The position numbers were made by a program, and so were the translations under genes. Below are positions 26,171 through 34,590 of a DNA stretch of 64,000 nucleotides, in pieces (position 1 is the first letter of the stretch; every line of letters starts with the position of its first letter). Under the pieces are notes generated by a model. That model ran no database searches, was not told where the DNA came from, and saw only the letters and a program-made list of their open reading frames with translations. Origin of the DNA: Anaerobacillus isosaccharinicus (GTDB lineage: Bacteria; Bacillota; Bacilli; Bacillales; Anaerobacillaceae); the NCBI RefSeq assembly GCF_001866075.3, contig NZ_CP063356.1, positions 3,524,164 through 3,588,163 of the forward strand. The letters are read 5' to 3'.

Positions 26171-27692
26171 TAATATTCTCCCCTTTCAAAATTGAGTACG
26201 GACTATCGTCAGAAATTGGCCACCAATGAAAGCCATCATCTGCAAGTAGCTTGTCTGAAATTTTCGGACCCATTGACTGTGCTTCATAATTAGGAAAATC
26301 AGTAGGTATAGAATTTTCCCATACTTTTGAGATTGTATCGACAAAACTCCATGAAAGGGAAACTTCATCCCAATGGGTAAAGTTTGTAGCGTCTCCTAAT
26401 ATGCAGTCATACAAAAGCTTCTCATAGGCTTCAGGTGTATTCAGTACATCTTGGCAGCTACTGCAGTAATCAAGCTTTACAGGCGTTGTTTCACCGGATA
26501 AGGCAACTTTCTTTCCGTTCAATACAATCGATAAGCCCTCATCTTGTTGAATATGAATAATAAGTAAGTTTGGATGCATTTCGTCTTTTGATTTGTAGTA
26601 TAAGTTCATTGGTAGTTCCTTAAATTCAATGACAATTTTTGTAGACTTCTCCGTCATCCTTTTTCCAGTACGTATATAAAAAGGTACACCAGCCCATCTG
26701 AAATTATCAATTAAAAGCTTTCCAGCGACAAACGTCTCAGTTGCTGAGTTAGGGTCGACGTTACTTTCTTCACGGTAGCCATTCACTTCTTTCCCATTCA
26801 CCATACCACGACCATATTGCCCACGCACGAAATAACGATCGACATCTTCTGATTTCATTGGTCGCAATGCCCGTAGTGCTTTAATTTTTTCAGTTCGGAC
26901 TTCTTCTGTTGTTAAACGGTTTGGAGGTTCCATCGCGAGTAAAGCAACCATTTGCAACATATGATTTTGAACCATGTCTCTTAAGGCACCGGCATGATCA
27001 TAATAGCCACCACGATCCTCGACACCAAGAGATTCGCTTGAAGTCACTTGAATGTTAGAGATGTAGCGATTGTTCCATAAAGGTTCAAATATCGCATTAG
27101 CAAAGCGAATAACCTCAATATTTTGAACCATTTCTTTGCCAAGATAGTGATCAATCCGATAAATTTCATCTTCAGCAAACGCTTCACGAAGATCGATATT
27201 TAATTTCTGTGCTGATTCTAGATTATGACCAAAAGGCTTTTCGATAATTAGGCGACTCCAGCCAATTGTAGTTGTGACTTCATTAGACTTTAAATACGAG
27301 GCAATCGTCCCAAAAAATTGGGGTGCCATTGCCATGTAAAAAATCCGATTACCAGGTATGTTAAACTGCTCATCTAATTCATTAATGAGTTCGTGTAAAT
27401 TCTGATAAGAAGATGTATTCGTTACATCAAACGATAAATAATGAAAGTGTTTAAGAAAATCATCTAAGTCCGCATCTACATTAATTTTTGAATCTTGAAT
27501 GGAAGTTGCAACATTTTCTCTAAACGTATTATCTGACCATTCACGACGGGCAGCTCCGACAATGGCGAAATTTTCTGATAAACTTCCCTTTTTGTATAAG
27601 TTATAAATCGATGGAAAAAGTTTTCGTTTTGCTAAATCTCCGGTAGCGCCAAAGATGACGATTACGCATTTGTTGTTTTCCTCTTTCTGCAC
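26157..27692 (-). CDS. zwf: Glucose-6-phosphate 1-dehydrogenase
   Basis: First step of the oxidative pentose phosphate pathway; 511 residues. N-terminal nucleotide motif G-A-T-G-D-L-A near 14-20, the substrate motif R-I-D-H-Y-L-G-K-E near 178-186, and E-K-P-F-G-H near 151. GTG start at 27692 preceded by TGAGGA. It overlaps the cyclase gene downstream. Opposite gndA, so both oxidative steps are clustered. Confidence 0.95.
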   Translation of the reverse strand: MQKEENNKCVIVIFGATGDLAKRKLFPSIYNLYKKGSLSENFAIVGAARREWSDNTFRENVATSIQDSKINVDADLDDFLKHFHYLSFDVTNTSSYQNLHELINELDEQFNIPGNRIFYMAMAPQFFGTIASYLKSNEVTTTIGWSRLIIEKPFGHNLESAQKLNIDLREAFAEDEIYRIDHYLGKEMVQNIEVIRFANAIFEPLWNNRYISNIQVTSSESLGVEDRGGYYDHAGALRDMVQNHMLQMVALLAMEPPNRLTTEEVRTEKIKALRALRPMKSEDVDRYFVRGQYGRGMVNGKEVNGYREESNVDPNSATETFVAGKLLIDNFRWAGVPFYIRTGKRMTEKSTKIVIEFKELPMNLYYKSKDEMHPNLLIIHIQQDEGLSIVLNGKKVALSGETTPVKLDYCSSCQDVLNTPEAYEKLLYDCILGDATNFTHWDEVSLSWSFVDTISKVWENSIPTDFPNYEAQSMGPKISDKLLADDGFHWWPISDDSPYSILKGENINENV

Positions 27693-28010
27693 AATTCAGT
27701 CCTCAATTCTTTCGTTAATTTATAATTAGAGTTTCCCAATAGTGGCTTAGGTATTGATTACTTTAGGTAAAATAATACCACGAGTAGTAGTTTTTACGTT
27801 AATTTAATTTACAATGAGAATAATTCATTTTTTATTGAAGAATTTTAGAAAAGTAAATGCCTCCACAGGTTTATTTTTCTAATATTACCATCATCTCCAC
27901 AATTTTGTTATGATTAGGGGGATCATGTCCTGTTGATTTATCAGTGTAAGAAATTGGTGATAGCTCCGTTAAATTGGGACATACTAGGAAGTAAAAGGGA
28001 GGAATGTAAA

Positions 28011-28292
28011 ATGGCAGTAGAAATTGGCGAAGAATTGATGTTTGGTGAAGAAGGTAGCGAACAAATGTATGAGGTCGTGTACACTTGTGAAATAAATGAA
28101 AAGAACTACCTAATGGCAGCCCTTAGCGAAGAATTGGATGATGAGGACAAAGAACCTGAAATCATTGCTTTTAGCTACACAGAAGATGAAGAAGGAACAC
28201 TTTTCTTTGATGAGATTGAAAATGATGAAGAGTGGAAGCAAGTTGAAGCGAAATTTAACTCGTACATAGAAGAGTTAGAAAAAGAGGCTTAA
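28011..28292 (+). CDS. DUF1292 protein
   Basis: 93-residue acidic protein of the DUF1292 (YrzB-like) family. Typical L-F-G-E-E-x-x-E...V-Y-T-C-E-I-N-E-K-N-Y opening and the F-S-Y-T-E-D-E-E-G core followed by I-E-N-D-E-E-W. Function unknown. I start at the ATG at 28011 after GGGAGGAA; the longer frame from 27933 reads through non-coding sequence. The 318 bases between zwf and this gene hold divergent promoters that I cannot define confidently. Confidence 0.82.
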   Translation: MAVEIGEELMFGEEGSEQMYEVVYTCEINEKNYLMAALSEELDDEDKEPEIIAFSYTEDEEGTLFFDEIENDEEWKQVEAKFNSYIEELEKEA

Positions 28293-28305
28293 TCCTTAAT
28301 TAGTA

Positions 28306-28347
28306 AAGCAGCAACCACAAGAGGATGTTCCTTTGTGGTTGCTTTTT
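28306..28347 (+). terminator. Terminator after the DUF1292 gene
   Basis: AGCAACCACAA / TTGTGGTTGCT hairpin with T5. Confidence 0.88.
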
Positions 28348-28364
28348 ACAGGATGAATATACGA

Positions 28365-28688
28365 TTATTCAATTTCATCCACTTTAATCGTAATTTCTTC
28401 ACCTTTTTCTTCTAACGAACGAAGGTATGTACGATAAGCGCTCCACTTTTCTAGCTTCTTCAATGCTTCTTCCTTTGTAGTCACCTGAGTAACACGGAAC
28501 TCATGGTCATTGACTGTTACAAGAAATTTTGGTTGGTTCGCCTTTGCTTCTTTTCTTGATTGCTCTCTTTGAAGATGACGGTTAATTCTACGAATGCTTT
28601 TTGCCCGTTTCTTTAGGTGTGAACCTTCTGTTGAAAAATGAGATTGCTCCATTAAATTTTGATTTTTCTTCTTTAATGTATCGCTCAT
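28365..28688 (-). CDS. Basic protein of unknown function, 107 residues
   Basis: I do not recognise the family. The first half (about 1-48) is helical and strongly basic (K-K-R-A-K-S-I-R-R-I-N-R-H). The second half looks like a small alpha/beta domain (K-F-L-V-T-V-N-D-H-E-F, then a helix, then I-T-I-K-V-D). AAGGAGAG precedes the ATG. It follows a 49-residue basic protein at a 12-base gap, so the two are probably one operon. It converges on the DUF1292 gene. Confidence 0.6.
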   Translation of the reverse strand: MSDTLKKKNQNLMEQSHFSTEGSHLKKRAKSIRRINRHLQREQSRKEAKANQPKFLVTVNDHEFRVTQVTTKEEALKKLEKWSAYRTYLRSLEEKGEEITIKVDEIE

Positions 28689-28700
28689 ATTGAACTCTCC

Positions 28701-28850
28701 TTATCCTCGTCCATTTTTTCGATGTGTGTTGCTTTTTGTTTTTGATCTTGCTGTGTTTAAACGACTAGTGTGCCCAATCGCTTGCGTTGGTGCCATCGCC
28801 TTAGCTTCAGCATTCTTCTTGGCTATTTTGTTTTTTAAACGTTTCTTCAT
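28701..28850 (-). CDS. Small basic protein, 49 residues
   Basis: ATG at 28850 with a perfect AGGAGG ribosome site 8 bases upstream opens 49 codons, ending at 28701. Very Lys/Arg-rich at both ends (M-K-K-R-L-K-N-K at the start, K-N-G-R-G at the end) with no hydrophobic core. Size and composition recall minor small acid-soluble spore proteins or other spore-core proteins, but I cannot match a family. First gene of a two-gene unit with the 107-residue protein. Confidence 0.62.
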   Translation of the reverse strand: MKKRLKNKIAKKNAEAKAMAPTQAIGHTSRLNTARSKTKSNTHRKNGRG

Positions 28851-29039
28851 GAAATTACCTCCTAGTAATATGTACCCTAAATATATGAAATAGTAACAAC
28901 AAAAATGTCAAATAACGATTAATAGATAAAAGTGGTAGGGAAATCTATTATAGGTAAGAGGCTCTCTTGACCACGAGAGTTTATGTTAAATATAACTGGT
29001 GATCCGCCGTTCTACTTTTTTTAGTCTATAAAAAAATGT

Positions 29040-29366
29040 TTACTTTTGCAGCTGTTCTTCGCCCACAACAATACGGAAATCATCAATTTCTATTGTGTAC
29101 GCACTGTCTTTACATCGATAAACTACTTTGTTATCATCTTTATTTTCTTCAAGTGTACTTTCGGGGTAGTGGATGACTAATACATCTTCATGGTATTCAT
29201 AGGGGAGTTTTATAGCAGAAATAGCTCGTTCAAGTATAGATAAGCCATTTTCTACAAACTCTCCTTGCCCATTTGTTTCACGAAAGATTTTTTCAATTTC
29301 AACAATTTCAGCATCTTTTTTCTCCCCTTGAAAGTCGGCAATGATTTTATCTCCTATTTGATACAA
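29040..29366 (-). CDS. Hypothetical protein, 108 residues
   Basis: Unrecognised. It begins with a beta-rich segment resembling a small SH3-like barrel (I-G-D-K-I-I-A-D-F-Q), then a helical middle and a C-terminal beta hairpin (Y-T-I-E-I-D-D-F-R-I-V-V). TTG start at 29366 with GGAATGA upstream is the best option seen. No membrane segment. Isolated on the reverse strand; the 300 bases to the next gene (29400-29690) hold no feature I can support. Confidence 0.5.
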   Translation of the reverse strand: MYQIGDKIIADFQGEKKDAEIVEIEKIFRETNGQGEFVENGLSILERAISAIKLPYEYHEDVLVIHYPESTLEENKDDNKVVYRCKDSAYTIEIDDFRIVVGEEQLQK

Positions 29367-29689
29367 TCTAAAGTCATTCCTTTCTATGATTCGTTGTCAA
29401 TTAGCTAGTTTTTCTATTTAAACAATTCGTCCACTAATTCATATCTTTTCCGAAGTGGATCTATTTCTATCATACAATTCACGTCATTGACAATCAAACT
29501 TGAGAACTAGACTGTTATATATTGATCTTTGATTTTTCTTGCATCTTGCTTTACTTATTCGCTAGTTTTGTGCCAAAATTTAATTAGACTGTTGATGAGG
29601 TATCACTCAAAGATACTATTTTTTATTACATACAATCGATTAATTCCTTATAGAAAAATGAATTTCCCAAAACTAAAGAAAAGGGTGAA

Positions 29690-30160
29690 ATGATGACTAA
29701 CAATATAAACTTTGAACAAATTACATACAGCGATGAGACAGAAACAGGCTATATTTATTTTACTGAACCAGAAAAATTCGAATATTACTCAGAACTATTG
29801 CCTGAAAACCAGGAAATTATTATCGACTTAGGGAAAGAAGTTCCAGTAGTTGGGATCGAGCTTGACGGAAAATCGGCAAAGAAAATCGCTAAACTACCTA
29901 TTGAACAGAGGAGTTTTATCAAAAAATCGGACAACGATGGACATGACTATTACTCTTTGAGCTTTGAAGATAAACCAGTAAAACAGTCGATCAGTTATGA
30001 GCGAATCGTCGAGGTGAAATTCCTTTTTGCTGATGATGAGTGCTTAGATTTAATCGGGATAGAGGTATACAGTGACAATCCAGACTATATTTTCATACAA
30101 CAAAAAGAGAGAGAATCAAAAGGTATGCTCAAAAAAATATTAGGTCGATTTGGTAAATAA
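29690..30160 (+). CDS. Hypothetical protein with two DUF2283-like repeats
   Basis: 156 residues. Two parts look alike: residues 15-65 (G-Y-I-Y-F-T-E...P-V-V-G-I-E-L-D) and residues 85-135 (D-Y-Y-S-L-S-F...L-D-L-I-G-I-E-V-Y). Each resembles the DUF2283 pattern, in which a Y-I/L strand pair is followed by a hydrophobic strand and G-I-E-[IVL]. Basic C-terminal tail. AAAAGGGTGA precedes ATG 29690 and ATG 29693. Function unknown. Confidence 0.55.
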   Translation: MMTNNINFEQITYSDETETGYIYFTEPEKFEYYSELLPENQEIIIDLGKEVPVVGIELDGKSAKKIAKLPIEQRSFIKKSDNDGHDYYSLSFEDKPVKQSISYERIVEVKFLFADDECLDLIGIEVYSDNPDYIFIQQKERESKGMLKKILGRFGK

Positions 30161-30228
30161 TAAATAAAATGGTGTCCTACTCTCATCGCAAAGCGGCACG
30201 ATGCTAATTGAAAGGAGAATATTCGTTC

Positions 30229-31725
30229 ATGAATAAACAGAAGTTACAGCTACCTCTACAAACCTCAAGCCTTTTTGTTGGGTTTATGGTTTGGGTTATT
30301 ATTTCTTCTTTAATGCCATACATAAGAGAGGACATTTTATTAACTAATAATGAAGTAGCATTGGTGACAGCTGTCCCTGTAATATTAGGTTCCTTATTGC
30401 GAATCCCATTAGGCTATTGGACAAACCGATATGGGTCGAGAATTATTTTTTTAGTAAGTTTTATTTTTTTAATATTTCCGGTCTTTTTTATAAGTACTGC
30501 AAGTTCTATGATCGATCTTGTTATTGGGGGGTTACTATTAGGGCTAGCGGGTGCGTTATTTTCGATCGGTGTCACATCACTTCCAAAATATTATCCAAAA
30601 GAGCGCCAAGGGTTTGTAAACGGTATATATGGCACAGGAAATTTAGGAACAGCTATTACTGCATTTGCTGCACCGGCACTGGCCAATAGTATTGGCTGGG
30701 AAAATACGGTGCGTTTATTTTTAGTCCCGCTTTTGTTATTCATCATTTTAAATTTATTGTTTGGTGATCGAATTGAAAAAAAAGTAAAAAGCCCTTTGGG
30801 ACAGCAAATCAAATCTGTTTATCGTAATCAAAAGCTTTGGTTTTTAAGCTTGTTTTACTTTATTACTTTTGGTTCTTTCGTAGCCTTTACAGTATATCTT
30901 CCGAACTTTTTAGTTGTTAACTTTGGGTTAACATCATTAGATGCTGGACTACGTACGGCGGGTTTTATTACATTAGCTACGCTAATAAGGCCTTTCGGTG
31001 GCTGGCTTGGAGATAAATATAACCCATTAATCATTTTAATGTTTGTATTTATTGGTTTTTCTTTTTCAGGAGTTTTATTGTCTTTTTCACCAAATATTGC
31101 TTTATATACGGTTGGCTGTTTAACTATAGCGGCTTGTGCAGGAGTAGGTAATGGAATAGTATTTAAACTTGTTCCTTACTATTTCACTAAAGAAGCAGGA
31201 ATTGTTAACGGAATTGTGTCTGCAACAGGGGGCTTCGGAGGTTTTTTCCCACCAATTGTACTGGCAATCGTATTTAACCTAACTGGGCATTATGCTATAG
31301 GATTTATGTCGCTGGCAATGTTTTCACTATCTAGCTTTGTCGTTGTTGTTTGGATGTATTACCTTGAGAAGTTGAACATAGAGACAAGTATTTTTGACAA
31401 TGTTGCCCAAGGCATGATGGTTACTAATAAAGGTGGAGTAATTGTAAAAGTAAACCAAGCTTTTACGAGGGTAACAGGTTATTCCTCCGATGAAAGTGTC
31501 GGTAAAACACCGAGCATAATTAAGTCAGGAAAGCATGGAGATCAATTTTATGAAGATATGTGGAAGTCGATAAGAGAAAAGGGATATTGGCAAGGGCAAA
31601 TATGGAATAAACGGAAAAACAATGAGAATTATGTACAACTGCTAACAATTAGCGAAGTAAAAGATGAGGCTGGAGAAATATCTCACTATATCGGTTCATT
31701 TAATGATATTACAGATAGTAAATAA
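30229..31725 (+). CDS. NarK-like MFS transporter with C-terminal PAS domain
   Basis: 498 residues. Residues 1-385 form a 12-helix MFS carrier of the nitrate/nitrite porter (NNP) type: R-I-P-L-G-Y-W-T-N-R-Y-G near 55, and G-G-F-G-G-F-F-P-P near 335, matching the NNP glycine-rich signatures. Residues 385-498 form a PAS domain (N-x-A-x-G-M-M-V-T-N...N-Q-A-F-T-R-V-T-G-Y...G-K-T-P-S-I-I-K-S-G-K-H) with a PAC end (Y-I-G-S-F-N-D-I-T). Such a sensor tail is unusual on a NarK-type porter. The ATG at 30229 follows AAAGGAGA. The stop is followed by its own terminator, so no kinase is fused. Confidence 0.85.
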   Translation: MNKQKLQLPLQTSSLFVGFMVWVIISSLMPYIREDILLTNNEVALVTAVPVILGSLLRIPLGYWTNRYGSRIIFLVSFIFLIFPVFFISTASSMIDLVIGGLLLGLAGALFSIGVTSLPKYYPKERQGFVNGIYGTGNLGTAITAFAAPALANSIGWENTVRLFLVPLLLFIILNLLFGDRIEKKVKSPLGQQIKSVYRNQKLWFLSLFYFITFGSFVAFTVYLPNFLVVNFGLTSLDAGLRTAGFITLATLIRPFGGWLGDKYNPLIILMFVFIGFSFSGVLLSFSPNIALYTVGCLTIAACAGVGNGIVFKLVPYYFTKEAGIVNGIVSATGGFGGFFPPIVLAIVFNLTGHYAIGFMSLAMFSLSSFVVVVWMYYLEKLNIETSIFDNVAQGMMVTNKGGVIVKVNQAFTRVTGYSSDESVGKTPSIIKSGKHGDQFYEDMWKSIREKGYWQGQIWNKRKNNENYVQLLTISEVKDEAGEISHYIGSFNDITDSK

Positions 31726-31752
31726 TAGTCGGTAAATTTACCGGCTATTTTC
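31724..31752 (+). terminator. Terminator after the NarK-PAS gene
   Basis: AATAGTCGGTAAA / TTTACCGGCTATT hairpin without a real loop excess, followed by TTTC. Confidence 0.8.
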
Positions 31753-31901
31753 AATCTAGGCATGTTTCTCTCCATTGCATTCATTTAGGTGAATATAATG
31801 TTACATTTTCTATGCAATTTCCATAGTTTGGGCGGATGGGCAAGTTACGAAAACTAACTTCAGGTAATAGATTACTTGTATAAGCCGAAAGAGGTGAGAA
31901 A

Positions 31902-32378
31902 ATGGGTAGACGAATAAAACATACTACAAGTGACGTAGAGTCGTTAGCAAGGCTCATGTTGGCGGAGGCGATCGGTGAGGGAGCCGAAGGAATGGATTTA
32001 GTAGGAACGGTAGTGGCCAATCGGGTCGAGGCAGACTGTGAGCCGGACTTCAGAAATTTGCGTACGATCAACCATGCCATCTATCAAACGATACCGGGAA
32101 CTGGAATTCCTCACTTTGAGCCTGTTTTAAATGGTTCATTGTATACACAGCGGCCCAATGAAGAAGACCTCCAAAGGGCGAGGAACTTGTTGAATGGTCA
32201 TAGGAATCCTCGTGCGAGAATGAGTTTGTGGTTTTATAATCCGAGTCCAGGGCAAGCATACCGCGATCCTTGTACCGTCACAATGCCAAGATCTCCCTTG
32301 ACGCAGTTTGACTTTGCGTACAAAAATCATTGCTTCTATGTCGCTGTTCCGGGCTACTGCCCAGAGTTTTATAGATGA
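31902..32378 (+). CDS. cwlJ: Spore cortex-lytic hydrolase CwlJ-like
   Basis: Cell wall hydrolase of the SleB/CwlJ (Hydrolase_2) family, 158 residues with no signal peptide, as in CwlJ. The catalytic-domain opening E-S-L-A-R-L-M-L-A-E-A-I-G-E-G near 14-28 carries the key Glu. V-A-N-R-V near 40 and the W-F-Y-N-P region near 110 are also family features. It works in cortex breakdown during Ca-DPA germination. AGAGGTGA ribosome site. gerQ, needed for CwlJ placement, follows after 23 bases. The DNA here is visibly richer in GC than the neighbours. Confidence 0.88.
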   Translation: MGRRIKHTTSDVESLARLMLAEAIGEGAEGMDLVGTVVANRVEADCEPDFRNLRTINHAIYQTIPGTGIPHFEPVLNGSLYTQRPNEEDLQRARNLLNGHRNPRARMSLWFYNPSPGQAYRDPCTVTMPRSPLTQFDFAYKNHCFYVAVPGYCPEFYR

Positions 32379-32401
32379 AATAATAAGGAGACGATTTTCT
32401 C

Positions 32402-32863
32402 ATGAATTATGGAAACTCTAGTTGTCAGATGAATTATTCTGCTGGTTATTATCCAGCTCCCATGATGGGAAGTACAACCGCACCACAACCAATCGGATTC
32501 CCGATGGATATGCATTCTGGTCCCTCCTATTCTGTGCCAGTGGTTCCGATAGGGACTGGGCAACAGCTACCGACAGGCAGAGTGGAAGAATCGTTTATCG
32601 AAAATATCCTGCGCTTCAACAAAGGTAAAATTGGTACATTCTACTTTACTTACCAAGGGAATAATAAATGGAATGCAATGGTTTACCACGGGCGTGTTGA
32701 AACGGCTGGACGTGATCATATCATCATCAGCGACCCTGCCAGCGGTAAACGGTACCTGCTGATGATGGCAAATCTCGACTGGGTAGAATTTGAAGAACGA
32801 ATTAACTATCCCCACATGGAAATTAGTCCGGCTATCCAGGCTTCGTTGGATATATCGGAGTGA
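32402..32863 (+). CDS. gerQ: Spore coat protein GerQ
   Basis: 153 residues: a variable Pro/Tyr/Met-rich N terminus (1-60), then the conserved GerQ domain (E-E-S-F-I-E-N-I-L-R-F-N-K-G-K near 63-78, D-H-I-I-I-S-D-P near 105, Y-L-L-M-M-A-N-L-D-W near 117). In B. subtilis GerQ is crosslinked in the coat and required for CwlJ localisation. The N-terminal part is poor in the lysines used for transglutaminase crosslinking. Same operon as cwlJ. Confidence 0.9.
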   Translation: MNYGNSSCQMNYSAGYYPAPMMGSTTAPQPIGFPMDMHSGPSYSVPVVPIGTGQQLPTGRVEESFIENILRFNKGKIGTFYFTYQGNNKWNAMVYHGRVETAGRDHIIISDPASGKRYLLMMANLDWVEFEERINYPHMEISPAIQASLDISE

Positions 32864-32987
32864 TGTTGTAGAAATTTAAAAACTCGCTGACTTTAATAAT
32901 TCTCCCAATAAATTAAATAAAAATAACCGAAATCTATTCATCTAACTTCATTAACCAAGCAAGTTAGAGTGTGGGTCCATCGAAAAT

Positions 32988-33030
32988 AAGGCTTTGGCAA
33001 CAGTCAATCTGTTTCCAAAGCTTTTTTCTT
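32988..33030 (+). terminator. Terminator after gerQ
   Basis: AAGGCTTTGG-AACAG pairs with CTGTT-CCAAAGCTT, followed by TTTTTTCTTTTT. A smaller perfect hairpin, TCTAACTT/AAGTTAGA, lies just before at 32941-32968. The region 32864-33317 holds no gene. Confidence 0.85.
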
Positions 33031-33098
33031 TTTCCCTACCAACAACCCCCTCCCACCCTATGATAGAAGGCTAGCTCTGTTCTGGGAATGTTAATTAA

Positions 33099-33136
33099 AA
33101 TAGGTTACTCGTTGTGAGTGACCTATTTGTTTTTAG
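33099..33136 (+). terminator. Orphan terminator-like hairpin
   Basis: AATAGGTTACTC / GAGTGACCTATT around GTTGT, a 12-bp stem with one mismatch or wobble, then TGTTTTTAG. No gene lies between this and the gerQ terminator. Confidence 0.6.
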
Positions 33137-33317
33137 TAAGGTTTATTTCATAATCGCATTAAAGCCAGTTAGTTAATGGCATCTGCGCATCAATGAAACA
33201 ATTTTGTGAAACGATATTTTTCGAGGAGTGCCAGGTACCTGATTAGTAGTAATAAAACCAATATAACAGACCATATAATTATTAAAATGACTTTTTAAAA
33301 ATTGGGGGCTACTCAAT

Positions 33318-33527
33318 ATGGTTCGTATACAATTAAATAAAATTATCGTTGACCAAATTGAAAATTCATCTGGTCTTCTAACAGGTAAAAACTTTCCCAT
33401 TAAATGGAGATCTGAAAAAAAGTTAACAGAAGGTATAGGTTCTATCGTTGGAGACCAAAATCAAATAATAGAAAATGAAAGTTTTATAATTTCAAGTCAA
33501 AAGGTTAAAAAAACGGAAAATCAATAG
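33318..33527 (+). CDS. GerPA/GerPF-like small protein (copy 1)
   Basis: 69 residues. It shares with three neighbours the pattern N-x-S-G/A-x-x-x-G-x-N-x-x-x-x-W/F-x-S-x-x-K-x-x-x-G-x-G-x-x-x-G-x-x-N. This resembles the GerPA/GerPF spore-germination family, in which a glycine/aspartate strand is followed by K-x-x-x-G-x-G-x-G-N. Ribosome site TGGGGG. It is followed one base after its stop by a GerPC-like gene. A role in spore coat permeability is an inference from the family. Confidence 0.6.
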   Translation: MVRIQLNKIIVDQIENSSGLLTGKNFPIKWRSEKKLTEGIGSIVGDQNQIIENESFIISSQKVKKTENQ

Positions 33528-33528
33528 T

Positions 33529-33906
33529 ATGAGTTGGTTTAAACGAGTTTTTTTGAAAAAAGAAAAAGAAGATAAGCAAGCTGAAGAATTACTAAAAAAG
33601 TTGGATAATTTAGAGCAGTTGTTATTGAAATTAAATGGAAAAGAATTCGTCTATAGTATTACTATTGAAAAACTTGACATTCAAAATCCTGCGTTAGAAA
33701 ATCTAACCTTTCGTTTAGATAATATTGATATTGATGAGCTTAGCGGGGCATTAAATCTAGGAAATAATATAGGTGTTCGTGTTAATCAAGAAAAAAGTAA
33801 AGTTAAAAATACAAATACCACTGAAACTAAAAAGCACGAAAAAAAAGCTTCTGTAAAAACAAATGAAAAAGGATTTACAGTTTCACTAAATAAGAATGGA
33901 GGGTAA
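33529..33906 (+). CDS. GerPC-like coiled-coil protein
   Basis: 125 residues: a basic N terminus, a coiled coil near 12-40 (K-K-L-D-N-L-E-Q-L-L-L-K-L), then a block F-R-L-D-N-I-D-I-D-E-L-S-G-A-L-N-L-G near 68-85. That block parallels the F-D-Q-L-K-V-E-x-L-x-G-T-L-N-I-G hallmark of GerPC. It ends in a Lys-rich tail. Shorter than typical GerPC (about 200). The start lies one base after the stop of the previous gene, which suggests translational coupling. Confidence 0.6.
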   Translation: MSWFKRVFLKKEKEDKQAEELLKKLDNLEQLLLKLNGKEFVYSITIEKLDIQNPALENLTFRLDNIDIDELSGALNLGNNIGVRVNQEKSKVKNTNTTETKKHEKKASVKTNEKGFTVSLNKNGG

Positions 33907-33910
33907 ATTA

Positions 33911-34216
33911 ATGTCATCTCTTAATCCGAACTTCTTAATAGGGAATTTACGTATTGGATCTGTAGAAGGAGCTTCCTGTATTAATTTAGGTAACAACTTT
34001 CCCATTGATTTTCAAAGTTTTAAAAAACAAAATCAAGGCTTTGGTAATATGACAGGTGATAACAACCAATCAAGTGATATGAAATCATTTTTGGCTGATA
34101 TTGAGAATCAAGAAGAATTTTTAGAAATAATAAAAAATTTAAACGACGAGGACTTACCAAAATGGTTTAAAGACCTAATTGCTTCGGAATATTGTAAAGA
34201 TATTGAAGTGGTTTAA
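33911..34216 (+). CDS. GerPA/GerPF-like protein with C-terminal extension (copy 2)
   Basis: 101 residues from the ATG at 33911, which follows GGAGGG lying in the end of the preceding gene. Residues 5-50 carry the shared motif (N-L-G-N-N-F-P-I-D-F-Q-S...G-F-G-N-M-T-G-D-N-N). The extra acidic C terminus (about 60-101) is not found in the other copies. Third gene of the small operon. Confidence 0.6.
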   Translation: MSSLNPNFLIGNLRIGSVEGASCINLGNNFPIDFQSFKKQNQGFGNMTGDNNQSSDMKSFLADIENQEEFLEIIKNLNDEDLPKWFKDLIASEYCKDIEVV

Positions 34217-34292
34217 TCCAATGGTATATACTCTCCAAAGGTTTTATTTAAAGTGCACATAGACAATAAAATACTGTTTGTGGATCGAAACA

Positions 34293-34487
34293 TTAAAAGT
34301 CCTTTTTTACAATTGATGTTATATTTCGTGCAGCTAGGTTTTTTGAACCTTTTATACTAAATCCAGTAGTTGTATTTACTGTTGACTTCCAATTGTATTG
34401 TTTGTTTTCCCCAACAAAAATACCTGAATTGGTATCAATAATATTTACATTTATGCTTTGTAGGATTACATTCGTATTTTTATCCAC
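34293..34487 (-). CDS. GerPA/GerPF-like small protein (copy 3)
   Basis: 64 residues on the reverse strand. Motif: D-T-N-S-G-I-F-V-G-E-N-x-x-Y-N-W-K-S near 18-35, then T-G-F-S-I-K-G-S-K-N. GTG start preceded by GAGGTGAGAA. It converges on copy 2 and diverges from copy 4. Confidence 0.6.
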   Translation of the reverse strand: MDKNTNVILQSINVNIIDTNSGIFVGENKQYNWKSTVNTTTGFSIKGSKNLAARNITSIVKKDF

Positions 34488-34590
34488 AGAATTCTCACCT
34501 CAAGGTAAACTATGCCCAAAAATAAAAAAAGTTACCTATTCACATTTTGAATAACTCCGAATAACATAATTATTGTGAGGAGTGATCACC

